Shown: in pieces, positions 55,305-62,851 of the stretch
Layout of the letters: each line of letters starts with the position of its first letter
Position numbering within the stretch: position 1 is the stretch's first letter
Source: JAKZVK01 sp965237575
GTDB taxonomy: Bacteria > Acidobacteriota > Terriglobia > Bryobacterales > UBA6623
Length of the DNA: 64,000 nucleotides
Assembly: GCA_965237575.1 (NCBI GenBank)
Contig: CBDEGI010000004.1
Coordinates: 992,001 to 1,056,000, forward strand
Direction: 5' to 3'
Notes under the pieces: generated by a model
The model's input: the letters and a program-made list of their open reading frames with translations, nothing else
Told to the model about the DNA's origin: nothing
Database searches by the model: none
Made by a program: the position numbers and the translations under genes

Positions 55305-57215
55305 TCAGCCGCCGCCAGCCGCCGGCTCGAGGTGGATGCGGGCGATGCCGTAGACCAGGAACTCGGGCACCGTGAACCGAATGCGGTTGCCGCTGGCCTC
55401 GATCGTCAGCTCTTGCGGGTCGGGTTGCTCGGGGGAGAGCGCTTCGACCTTCACCGCCCGCTGCCCCTCAGGGACGACGAAGTCGACACCGACACTGGTG
55501 ACCGCGATGGGCTTCTCGTCCGCGATGCCGTTGCCTCGGTAGCCCTCGGGGCCTTCTTCACGGTTGTAGTTCACGAAGTGGAGAGTCACCTCATTCCCCT
55601 CAGCGGGCCGGCTGGCTGAGACCCGCACTTTCTCGGGCGCATCGAAGCGGCTGATCTCGTCGAACGTCTCATCATCAATCCGGCCCTCCGCGGAGATGTC
55701 GTACGCCCGCGTGTAGGTGGCGGTCTGCTCGGCCGTAATGACTTCATCGGGGACCACATCAAAGAGCACGTGCTCGTCCATGAGCCGGTTGCCGATCTTC
55801 TGAAAGGCCGTCATGGCCGCGATGAGCTCGCCCTTTTGGTTGTGGCTGCGGGGGTGCAGCAGCACGGCTTCGCCGTAGGGGCGGTTGGCGCGGTAGACGT
55901 CGTCGTAGCGTTTGAGGAACTGGTAGTAGCGCACGAGCTCGGCGCGGGCCGCCGGGTCGGTAAAGTTGATGTACTTCGCCATGGGCGCGCCGCCGTTGGC
56001 CATCAGCTCGGCCATCGACGCGCGGATTTTGACATTCTCGTAGTGGCAAACGGTGTAGGGCTTGTCGTCGAACGAGCCCCGCAGGTAGCGCAACTGCAAG
56101 GTAGGCTCCTGCTTGCCGAGGCAGTACCACAGGTAGCTCTCGTCCTTGCCCCAGAGCTCGGTGGGCAGCATCATGCGCTCGTCGTTGTTGCCGCGGGGCG
56201 GGTTGCCGAAGTCGCCCGAGCTGTGTCCCCAGACAGAGGTAATCAGGTCGGGCTTGAGCGAACGGCCGTACTCGTGGAACACCTCGTCGAACGACTCTTT
56301 GTTGGTGATGTCGGAGAAGCGTTGCATCTCGAGCCGCAGCGGGGTCGTCTCGTTAGGGTTGTGGCGGGAGACGATCTCGGCGAACTCGTGTGCGTCGAGA
56401 TCGACGATGTCGAACTGCGTGCGTAACTCTTCCGCGGTAAAGCGGTCACGCAGGTGGGCCTTGAAGCCACGCCGGCAGTGTTCGCAAAGGCAGTTCACGC
56501 GATAGAAATAGTTGATCTGAAAACCGTCCACCCCACGCTCGATGCCCCTTTTCACCCAGGCCTTCTCCACGTTTCGCCAGTGAGGATTCGACGGACAGGC
56601 CATGTAGACGTTGTAGGGCGCCGCATCGGCGTCCGTGGTGAAGTAAGGGGTGCCGTCGGCGTTCTTTGCCAGCAGGTCGATGGGGTCTTCGACGGGCTTG
56701 GGACCGAGCTCGGCCTCGTCCCAGAGCTCGTTGTAGAAGGTGAAGAATCCCCCGGTGAGCTTGCCGGAAGTGTCGGGCAGGCCGAGCAAATACTTCGAGA
56801 CGTCGAAGTGGCCGATGGGCTTGACGCCGCGCTTCTTCAGTTCGGCGTTGATGTTCTCGAAGTACTCGGCGCTGAGGCGGATGCGCTCGGCTGGGTCCGT
56901 GGCTTTGACCGCGCCCGCATGGATCGGCAGCACGGGACCGGTCAGGCCCTTTACGTCGTCGGGCATGTGAGCCAGTGTCCAGAAGTCAGCGCCGTAGAAG
57001 CCGACCTGTGCGATCTCGGGCTCGGCTTCCTCGACGAACTCGAGATAGCCCGGTTCGAGGTACTGCCCCCAGTGAACGATCATGCGGGTGAACTCGAGGC
57101 GTTCGGAGGCCTCGGGGGCGGCGGGCGGTGTGGTGCTATCGCCGCAACCGGGCCATGCGATCAGCAGAGAAGCCATCGCACCGAAAACGATGAGGGGCCT
57201 TGGTATCCTTTGCAT
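55305..57215 (-). CDS. Lipoprotein with a glycoside-hydrolase-like TIM barrel
   Basis: 636 residues from ATG at 57213-57215 with GAGGAACGAACC before it. The signal ends in PGC near residue 24, a lipobox-like site (Trp at -3 is atypical). The central barrel reads RMIVHWGQYLEPGYLEFV, EPEIAQVGFYGADFWTLAH, CPSNPHWRNVEKAWVKRGIERGV, DGFQINYFYRVNCLCEHCRRGF and LITSVWGHSSGDFGNPPRG, like GHL6/beta-galactosidase-related proteins with HCRRGF. The C-terminal 130 residues form a beta-sandwich. CLCEHC may be structural. It probably acts on polysaccharide at the inner or outer membrane; catalytic acids are not assigned. Confidence 0.7.
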   Translation of the reverse strand: MQRIPRPLIVFGAMASLLIAWPGCGDSTTPPAAPEASERLEFTRMIVHWGQYLEPGYLEFVEEAEPEIAQVGFYGADFWTLAHMPDDVKGLTGPVLPIHAGAVKATDPAERIRLSAEYFENINAELKKRGVKPIGHFDVSKYLLGLPDTSGKLTGGFFTFYNELWDEAELGPKPVEDPIDLLAKNADGTPYFTTDADAAPYNVYMACPSNPHWRNVEKAWVKRGIERGVDGFQINYFYRVNCLCEHCRRGFKAHLRDRFTAEELRTQFDIVDLDAHEFAEIVSRHNPNETTPLRLEMQRFSDITNKESFDEVFHEYGRSLKPDLITSVWGHSSGDFGNPPRGNNDERMMLPTELWGKDESYLWYCLGKQEPTLQLRYLRGSFDDKPYTVCHYENVKIRASMAELMANGGAPMAKYINFTDPAARAELVRYYQFLKRYDDVYRANRPYGEAVLLHPRSHNQKGELIAAMTAFQKIGNRLMDEHVLFDVVPDEVITAEQTATYTRAYDISAEGRIDDETFDEISRFDAPEKVRVSASRPAEGNEVTLHFVNYNREEGPEGYRGNGIADEKPIAVTSVGVDFVVPEGQRAVKVEALSPEQPDPQELTIEASGNRIRFTVPEFLVYGIARIHLEPAAGGG

Positions 57216-57253
57216 GGTTCGTTCCTCGAAGACGTGGGTTGCCGGCTCACGGA

Positions 57254-57303
57254 CCTGAGTCCCGAAGAGTCGGGACTCGGCAAGGCTGGGGCCTTGCGCC
57301 ACA
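57254..57303 (+). repeat. Family E repeat upstream of the lipoprotein gene
   Basis: CCTGAGTCCCGAAGAGTC, GGGACTCGGCAAGGCTGG, GGCCTTGCGCCACA. About 90% identical to 34485-34534. Confidence 0.82.
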
Positions 57304-57451
57304 TCGCCCGGCGGTCCCGAGTATAGCACCGAACCCGTCTCGTCTTGGCTCTTCTTGGCAACCTTAGCGATCCCTAACGAGCTGGGCGCGGCACCCGGTA
57401 GACCGGGAGGCGACTTGTGGAGCGATTGGTTAGTATTATCAGGGGTCGGTC

Positions 57452-58330
57452 ATGATCTACCGAATCATCTTCTCGCTGCTGATTACCGTTTCTGCTGGGG
57501 CAGGGCCAGTCCCCGGTGCCGACGAGCAGCTTCGTGATCTTGCCACGAGAGCGATGAGCCAACTCACACACGAGATCCGCTGGGAAGCCTTCTGGTTTAG
57601 TCGACCGCCGCCATCTGATTACCGCGCGGGCGACGAGATCGAAATAGAGTTCTTCTTCCCGGAGTCACGTGATGCCGTCGGATTCTGCTCTTCGGTGTTC
57701 GGCTGGTGTTCGCTCTACATGGAGTGGGATGATGGCGAGTTGTACGACAGGGGCGGTGAGAGGTTCGATGAGAAGTGTGAGCGGCAATGTCGTGTGCGGC
57801 TGTTTCAGGAAATGTATGTAAGAGCACCTCGGCCGCAGGACATCAGTTCTTCGACCCTTAAAGGCTATGAGCCAAAGTACTTCGACCCCAACAACTTTAG
57901 CGTGCCGGGCAGACGCGAAGTGGCTGAAGAGAAGAGACCCTCTTTCGATCTCTCGCTGATTGTGTCATGGGGTCTACCGCCGGTTTCGGAGCCACCAACT
58001 CCGCAGGCTGGCAAACTTCCTGGAAGCTATCCCCAACTACGCAAGGTGGTTGAGAATTACATCCAGAGCAACCTGGGCGGGCCGTGCGGTGACATAGCTC
58101 GAGCGTCAATTCCTTACTACGTGGGCGCTGATAGGCGCATCTATGGTCGGTACCAGTTCGAGAGTCCTTGTGAGGATCGGGTTGCGCTGTTCAGCTACTA
58201 TTCCGGTTACTGGGGGATTTCGTACGACATCAATGACCCGGTTGAAGCACGAGAGTCCACAGCGCGCATCGAGAAACTGTTGATGGAGAGCATCACAATT
58301 ACAGCCTCTACCAAGGCGGATCAGGATTAG
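57452..58330 (+). CDS. Secreted protein of unknown function
   Basis: 292 residues from ATG at 57452. MIYRIIFSLLITVSAGAGPVPG is a Sec signal. The mature part contains paired Cys in FCSSVFGWC and KCERQC and later GPCGDIA and ESPCEDRV, giving six Cys that could form disulphides in the periplasm. Alternating strands dominate (VGFCSSVFGWCSLYMEW, YGRYQFESPCEDRVALFSYY). I recognise no family. It is less GC-rich and more Lys/Glu/Tyr-rich than its neighbours, a possible sign of transfer. Its 3' end is copied in a 44-bp tandem duplication. Confidence 0.6.
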   Translation: MIYRIIFSLLITVSAGAGPVPGADEQLRDLATRAMSQLTHEIRWEAFWFSRPPPSDYRAGDEIEIEFFFPESRDAVGFCSSVFGWCSLYMEWDDGELYDRGGERFDEKCERQCRVRLFQEMYVRAPRPQDISSSTLKGYEPKYFDPNNFSVPGRREVAEEKRPSFDLSLIVSWGLPPVSEPPTPQAGKLPGSYPQLRKVVENYIQSNLGGPCGDIARASIPYYVGADRRIYGRYQFESPCEDRVALFSYYSGYWGISYDINDPVEARESTARIEKLLMESITITASTKADQD

Positions 58331-58375
58331 GGAGCATCACAATTACAGCCTCTACCAAGGCGGATCAGGATTAGG
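58288..58375 (+). repeat. Perfect 44-bp tandem duplication across the stop codon
   Basis: Copies 58288-58331 and 58332-58375 are identical and each contains the last 13 codons plus TAG of the secreted protein. The protein is unaffected because the first stop comes before the second copy. Confidence 0.95.
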
Positions 58376-58520
58376 GGTGAACCGGTCCAGGGTACGCCAC
58401 CGAACCCGTCTGGTCTCGGCTCTTCTTTGCGGCCTTGGCGGCTTGGCGAGAAACCGCTTTTGACTTTCGCCCCGTCCACTGATAGAATCCGCCCCGGTGA
58501 AAACCAAGCTAGGAGGCCCC

Positions 58521-59891
58521 ATGCAAAGAAGAGATTTCCTCGGCGGTGTTGCCGGTGCTCCTATCCTTGCGAGTGCCCAAGCAAGGCGCTCTCCAGGGAA
58601 GCCGGGGACCCCGCCCAACATTCTATTCATCCTGTTCGACAAGTGCCGGCGCGACGCCTTCGGCACCTACGGGATGAAGCCGGTTCACACGCCCAACATC
58701 GACGCCTTGGCCGCCGGCGGCGTTCGCTTCGACACCTACTACGCGCCGCAAGGCTTGTGCGGGCCGTGCCGCGCCTCGATCATCACCGGCAAGTATCCGC
58801 ACGCGCACGGCATGCGCAGGAATTGCCATCCCACACACGGCCGCGGACGCAACTCCTATCACGGACGCAACCCCGACCCCTTCCACGACGACCGCTTCGA
58901 TCTGTGGGACAACTTCCCCTACGTCCTGCACAACGCCGGCTATCAAACGGCGCACATCGGCAAGTGGCACCTGGGGCCGTCAAACCCCGGCTTCTTCGAC
59001 ACATGGCGGACGTTCAACTCGCAGATGTTCCACTGGGTGGGAGAGCCGCACGAGTCGGCGTATCGTCCCGACATCCAGACCGACCGCGGCATCGAGTTTA
59101 TCGAGCAAAACGCACGGCGGCCGTTCTTTCTCTATCAGTCGTTCTACCCGCCGCACCCGCCGTGGGACCCGCCCAAGCAATACTACGACCACTATCGCGG
59201 CAAGAACCTCGATCCCGAGGGCTACTACGAGACGGTCTCGAGCCTCGATTGGAACGTCGGCAGGCTGGTCGACACGCTGCGCAAGCGGAACATCCTCGAT
59301 AACACGCTGATCATCGTCACCACCGAGCACGGCATGACGAGCCGTCTGCGTCCGGGGACGGGGCTGCACGGTTACAGCAGCCCTTACGACGAGGTCTCGC
59401 GGATACCGCTGGTGATGCATTGCCCGTCGCTGCTGCCGCGGGGCAAGGTGTGGAGGTCGGGGGCGAGCCCCGTCGATCTCGCGCCTACGATCATGGACGC
59501 CGCGGGAGCGGTAGGTCGCCTGCAAGGGCGATACATGCCGCTGGAGGAGCGCAGCCTGTTGCCCGACTTGCAGGCCGGACGCGACCGCTGGCGTGGGCCG
59601 CTGGTGATGATGAACATCTGCCAGCGGTTGTACGAAGGCGCTTTCTTTGAAGACCGCGCGATCCGTACCGAGCGTTGGAAGCTGATTCTGCGGAAGTTTG
59701 AAGGGGAGTCGACGGGGAGTCCGGGGTCGCTGTATGACGTGGCAGCCGACCCGGATGAGGAGAATGACCTGTACTCGGCACCGTCACACCAGGCGACGGT
59801 TGTCGATCTGGCCCGCCAACTCATGGCCTGGGGCGAGGCTCAGGAAGACCCGCTGTCGGTCGAGTTAGGGGCGCGGGCGCTGATGGGGTGA
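58521..59891 (+). CDS. Exported sulfatase (type I, formylglycine-dependent)
   Basis: 456 residues from ATG at 58521 with AGGAGG upstream; an in-frame GTG 24 nt earlier is not preferred. QRRDFLGGVAGAPILA is a Tat-type signal. Sulfatase fold: PNILFILFDKCRRDAFGTYG (DK replaces the usual DD or DQ), CGPCRASIITGKYPH with the formylglycine Cys80 in CxPxR, IGKWHLG, and a C-terminal TTEHGM with the metal ligands. It removes sulfate from polysaccharides or glycosaminoglycans in the periplasm and needs a maturase not seen here. The altered DK at the metal site is worth a structural check. Confidence 0.92.
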   Translation: MQRRDFLGGVAGAPILASAQARRSPGKPGTPPNILFILFDKCRRDAFGTYGMKPVHTPNIDALAAGGVRFDTYYAPQGLCGPCRASIITGKYPHAHGMRRNCHPTHGRGRNSYHGRNPDPFHDDRFDLWDNFPYVLHNAGYQTAHIGKWHLGPSNPGFFDTWRTFNSQMFHWVGEPHESAYRPDIQTDRGIEFIEQNARRPFFLYQSFYPPHPPWDPPKQYYDHYRGKNLDPEGYYETVSSLDWNVGRLVDTLRKRNILDNTLIIVTTEHGMTSRLRPGTGLHGYSSPYDEVSRIPLVMHCPSLLPRGKVWRSGASPVDLAPTIMDAAGAVGRLQGRYMPLEERSLLPDLQAGRDRWRGPLVMMNICQRLYEGAFFEDRAIRTERWKLILRKFEGESTGSPGSLYDVAADPDEENDLYSAPSHQATVVDLARQLMAWGEAQEDPLSVELGARALMG

Positions 59892-59945
59892 GTGGCAGGC
59901 GCCACGACTAGAGCGGGTCAACCATACGACTGCGCCTTTTGAAAA

Positions 59946-59969
59946 GTAGGGGCACGGCATGCCGTGCCC
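59946..59969 (-). repeat. Family B palindrome
   Basis: GTAGGGGCACGGCATGCCG then TGCCC, the opposite orientation to the dnaE2 copies. Intergenic, between the sulfatase and mocA. Confidence 0.82.
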
Positions 59970-60018
59970 GCGGTGCCGCAATGCGCCCCGGTCCGCGAAC
60001 GAACGCACCGACCCCGCG

Positions 60019-60086
60019 GCCGACTCCCGACGTGGCGCGCGCCCGCGGCGTGCCGAGCCGAGCCGCGCTCGGCTCTTGTCCCGCAC
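60019..60086 (-). repeat. Family F dispersed repeat, second copy
   Basis: The minus strand carries GGGACAAGAGCCGAGC, GGCTCGGCTC and CGCGCCACGTCGGGAGTCG, matching 20271-20338. Confidence 0.75.
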
Positions 60087-60101
60087 CCAACTGAACGCTT
60101 T

Positions 60102-60776
60102 CTAGAACGGCACACCACCGCCCCCGCGCTGACCCTTCAGCTCTTCGTAGTCTTGCGGTCGGTCGATGTCGCGCACAATCCCTGGGTCCTCCACGTCGAT
60201 GAACGCCGTTTCCTCACGGTGGGCGTGGATGACGTCTTTCGGTGAAGCATCGGAAGGCAGGGCCAGCATCTCCTCCAATACCGCTCGCGCCGCGATCACC
60301 GGGTGGCCGCGCCGGTCGCCGTAGCGAGGGATCACGATGCCCTTGCCCGAGTCGCGAAATGCGGCGAGAAGCCGATCCACCGTCGACTCGGCCACGGCCG
60401 GGTGATCAACCAAGGTGAACAATGCCGCTTCGGCCTCCGCCGGCAGGGCGCGAATGCCCGCTTGGAGTGAAGACAGCATACCCCGCTGGTAGTCCGGGTT
60501 CATTACCACATGAGGCCCTGCGGCCATGCTCTCGCGGATCGCCTCGGCGTGGTGGCCGAGCACAACAATCAGCGGGTCCACGCCAGGCTGCAAGACCGAA
60601 ATCAAGTGCCCGAGGAAAGTCGTGCCGCGGTAGGCGAGCAGCGCCTTATCGCGCCCCATGCGGCTCGATTCACCCGCCGCAAGAATGATGCCCGCCGGCT
60701 TGGCTACGGGGGGGGACACAGGAAAACTGAGGGAATCGCGAAGCCGGCTAGGAGCCGGTCGTGGTCGCCTCGACAT
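60102..60776 (-). CDS. MocA-type molybdenum cofactor cytidylyltransferase-like protein
   Basis: 224 residues from ATG at 60774-60776, inside the xdhC end (29-nt overlap); a GTG about 57 nt later would avoid most overlap. The nucleotidyltransferase motif is GIILAAGESSRMGRDKALL, then VLGHHAEAIRE, VVMNPDYQRGMLSSLQAGI, LVDHPAVAESTVDRLL and IVIPRYGDRRGHPVI. The MobA/MocA group adds CMP or GMP to molybdopterin. Its coupling to XdhC points to loading of a cytosine-type cofactor into a xanthine-dehydrogenase-like hydroxylase. No such hydroxylase lies within the window. Confidence 0.85.
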   Translation of the reverse strand: MSRRPRPAPSRLRDSLSFPVSPPVAKPAGIILAAGESSRMGRDKALLAYRGTTFLGHLISVLQPGVDPLIVVLGHHAEAIRESMAAGPHVVMNPDYQRGMLSSLQAGIRALPAEAEAALFTLVDHPAVAESTVDRLLAAFRDSGKGIVIPRYGDRRGHPVIAARAVLEEMLALPSDASPKDVIHAHREETAFIDVEDPGIVRDIDRPQDYEELKGQRGGGGVPF

Positions 60777-61683
60777 GAGCCGGTGCGGCTTCCGGGGTAG
60801 CTTCCGCCTCGGGCTCCTCGGCCTCTTCGGCGGCGTGGATCTCGAGCGCCTTCGGAATCCCTTCGGTGAAGATCGACTTCGAGATCTGGTTCCATCCCTC
60901 GGTCGGCCGTTGGCGGCGATGAATCATCTCGGCCACGACCGCCACGGCGATCTCCTCGGGTGAGACGGCCCCGATGTCGAAGCCCATGGGAGCGTTGATT
61001 CGCGAAAGCTTTTCGAGCGGGATGCCGTCTCTCTGCAGGTGCTTGAGCACTTCAAGCGTCTTGCGCTTGCTTCCAATCATGCCGATGTAGCGGGCGGGCC
61101 CCTTCGCCGCCCAGCGCAACACGCGCATGTCGTCACGATGCCCGCGGGTGACGATGATGATGAAGCTCGATTCGTTCACCTCGAGCTTCGGGAAGACGTC
61201 TTCATAGTCGTCGGCGTGGACTTCGGCCGCCTCGGGGAAGCGTTCGCGATTGGCATAGGTGTCGCGGTCGTCGACGACGACGGTGCGGAACCCGGCCAGC
61301 GTTGCGACCTTTGAGAGGCTTTTCGAGATGTGCCCGGCGCCGAAGATATAGCAGCCCGGAATGGGTAGGATCGGTTCCACGTAAACGTTGAGCTGCCCCC
61401 CGCAGATGAGGCCGTTGTCGTACGCGGCCTCTTGCCCGAGGTTGAACTGCAGCATGCGCGGCTTTTCGGTTTCGATCACCTCGCGGGCCGCTGTCCAGAC
61501 TTCGGCTTCGGTGCAGCCGCCGCCGATGGTGCCCATCATGGTACCGTCCTCGCGCACGAGCAACTTGGCGCTCTGGAAGCTCGGAATCGACCCGGCTACC
61601 TCGACGATAGTCGCCAGCGCGGCCTTCTGGCCGCTGCGGCGCAGGTGCACGAGTTCTTCGTAGACGTCAACGGGACGGGCCAT
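60748..61683 (-). CDS. XdhC-family molybdenum hydroxylase maturation protein
   Basis: 311 residues from ATG at 61681-61683. The N-terminal XdhC_CoxI domain has VEVAGSIPSFQSAKLLVRED and TIGGGCTEAEVW; the Rossmann domain has CYIFGAGHISKSLSKVATL, VVVDDRDTYANRERFP and IVTRGHRDDMRVLRWA, then YIGMIGSKRKTLEVLKHL. XdhC binds sulfurated Mo cofactor and inserts it in xanthine dehydrogenase-like enzymes. A Glu/Ala-rich tail (about 285-311) is extra. Coupled to mocA downstream. The target enzyme must lie elsewhere. Confidence 0.93.
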   Translation of the reverse strand: MARPVDVYEELVHLRRSGQKAALATIVEVAGSIPSFQSAKLLVREDGTMMGTIGGGCTEAEVWTAAREVIETEKPRMLQFNLGQEAAYDNGLICGGQLNVYVEPILPIPGCYIFGAGHISKSLSKVATLAGFRTVVVDDRDTYANRERFPEAAEVHADDYEDVFPKLEVNESSFIIIVTRGHRDDMRVLRWAAKGPARYIGMIGSKRKTLEVLKHLQRDGIPLEKLSRINAPMGFDIGAVSPEEIAVAVVAEMIHRRQRPTEGWNQISKSIFTEGIPKALEIHAAEEAEEPEAEATPEAAPAHVEATTTGS

Positions 61684-61771
61684 CTCAATTGCCTCGGAAC
61701 ATCCTTATTGTAATACGGGCTCACTATAATACGGGGTTCGCGTTCAGCCTCTAGGGACAAGGAGTTGAGAG

Positions 61772-62800
61772 ATGAAAGCAGTCCGCATCCACGAGCATGG
61801 CGGTCCGGAGGTTTTGCAGTACGAGGACGCGCCCGAACCGAAGCCGCGCGCCAACGAAGTAGTTGTCAAGGTCGGTGCTTGCGGTTTGAATCATCTCGAC
61901 TTATGGGTACGCGGTGGTTTGCCCGGGTTGAAGCTCGAGATGCCGCACATCCTGGGAAGTGATGCCGCGGGGGAAGTCGTCGAGGTTGGCGATGTTTGCG
62001 ATGAGGTGAAGGTGGGCGAGCGGGTCTTGATTGCTCCGGGGAAGTGCTCGCGCAGGAATCCGTTCGCCGTCGCGGGGCAGGACAACTTCAGTCCCGACTA
62101 TGGCCTGTTTGGCTACCGTTATCCGGGCCTGAACGCGGAATACGTCGCGGTGCCGGAGGTCAACGTTTTGCCGATTCCGGGCGAGTTGAACTACGAGCAA
62201 GCGGCGTCGATTCCGCTGGTGTTTCTGACCGCCTGGCACATGCTCGTGGGCATCGCCAAGATCAAGATGTGCGAGGACGTGCTAGTGATCGGCGCGAGCA
62301 GCGGCGTCGGCATCGCCGCCGTGCAGATCGCAAAGCTCTTCCACTGCCGCGTGATTGGCACCGCGGGCAACGAAGAGAAGATGGCCAAGGCCCGCGAGAT
62401 CGGCGCCGACGAGGTAATCGACCACTACCATCAGGACATCCGTAAGGAAGTGCGGCGCATCACCAACAAACGCGGCGTCGACATCGCCTTCGAGCACGTG
62501 GGCGCGGCGACCTGGGAGCATTCTACTGCAAGTCTGGCGCACCACGGACGACTCGTGACCTGCGGGGCCACCACCGGCGCCGACGTGAATCTGAACATCG
62601 CGCATCTATTCTTCAAGCACCTCAGTCTGCACGGATCGTTCATGGGGACACTCGGGGAGCTGCACGAGGTGTTGAAGTTTTTCGATCGCGGACTGCTGAA
62701 GCCGGTGGTGGACAAAACGTTCCCGCTGGCCGAGTTGCGCGCCGCGCACGAGAGGCTCGAGAACAAGGAACAGTTCGGCAAGATTGTCTTGGTTCCATAG
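61772..62800 (+). CDS. Zinc-type medium-chain dehydrogenase (quinone oxidoreductase-like)
   Basis: 342 residues from ATG at 61772 with AAGGAG upstream. MDR fold: MKAVRIHEHGGPEVLQYED, ACGLNHLDLWVRGG, HILGSDAAGEVVEVG, then VLVIGASSGVGIAAVQIAKL as NADPH-binding motif, and GVDIAFEHVGAATW. Structural-zinc Cys quartets of classical ADHs are absent and the catalytic-site Cys is partly replaced, so it is nearer to zeta-crystallin/quinone reductases. It reduces enones, quinones or similar with NADPH. The start of the next gene is 51 nt away, so the pair may be cotranscribed. Confidence 0.88.
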   Translation: MKAVRIHEHGGPEVLQYEDAPEPKPRANEVVVKVGACGLNHLDLWVRGGLPGLKLEMPHILGSDAAGEVVEVGDVCDEVKVGERVLIAPGKCSRRNPFAVAGQDNFSPDYGLFGYRYPGLNAEYVAVPEVNVLPIPGELNYEQAASIPLVFLTAWHMLVGIAKIKMCEDVLVIGASSGVGIAAVQIAKLFHCRVIGTAGNEEKMAKAREIGADEVIDHYHQDIRKEVRRITNKRGVDIAFEHVGAATWEHSTASLAHHGRLVTCGATTGADVNLNIAHLFFKHLSLHGSFMGTLGELHEVLKFFDRGLLKPVVDKTFPLAELRAAHERLENKEQFGKIVLVP

Positions 62801-62851
62801 AGGCTGAACGTTTTTCCAAGCAGTACATTCCCGTGCAGGTCAGGAGATAGG

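Noticed and set aside
59908..60118. Three small overlapping minus-strand frames
   Set aside because: They consist of family B and F repeats with no start signal or family resemblance.
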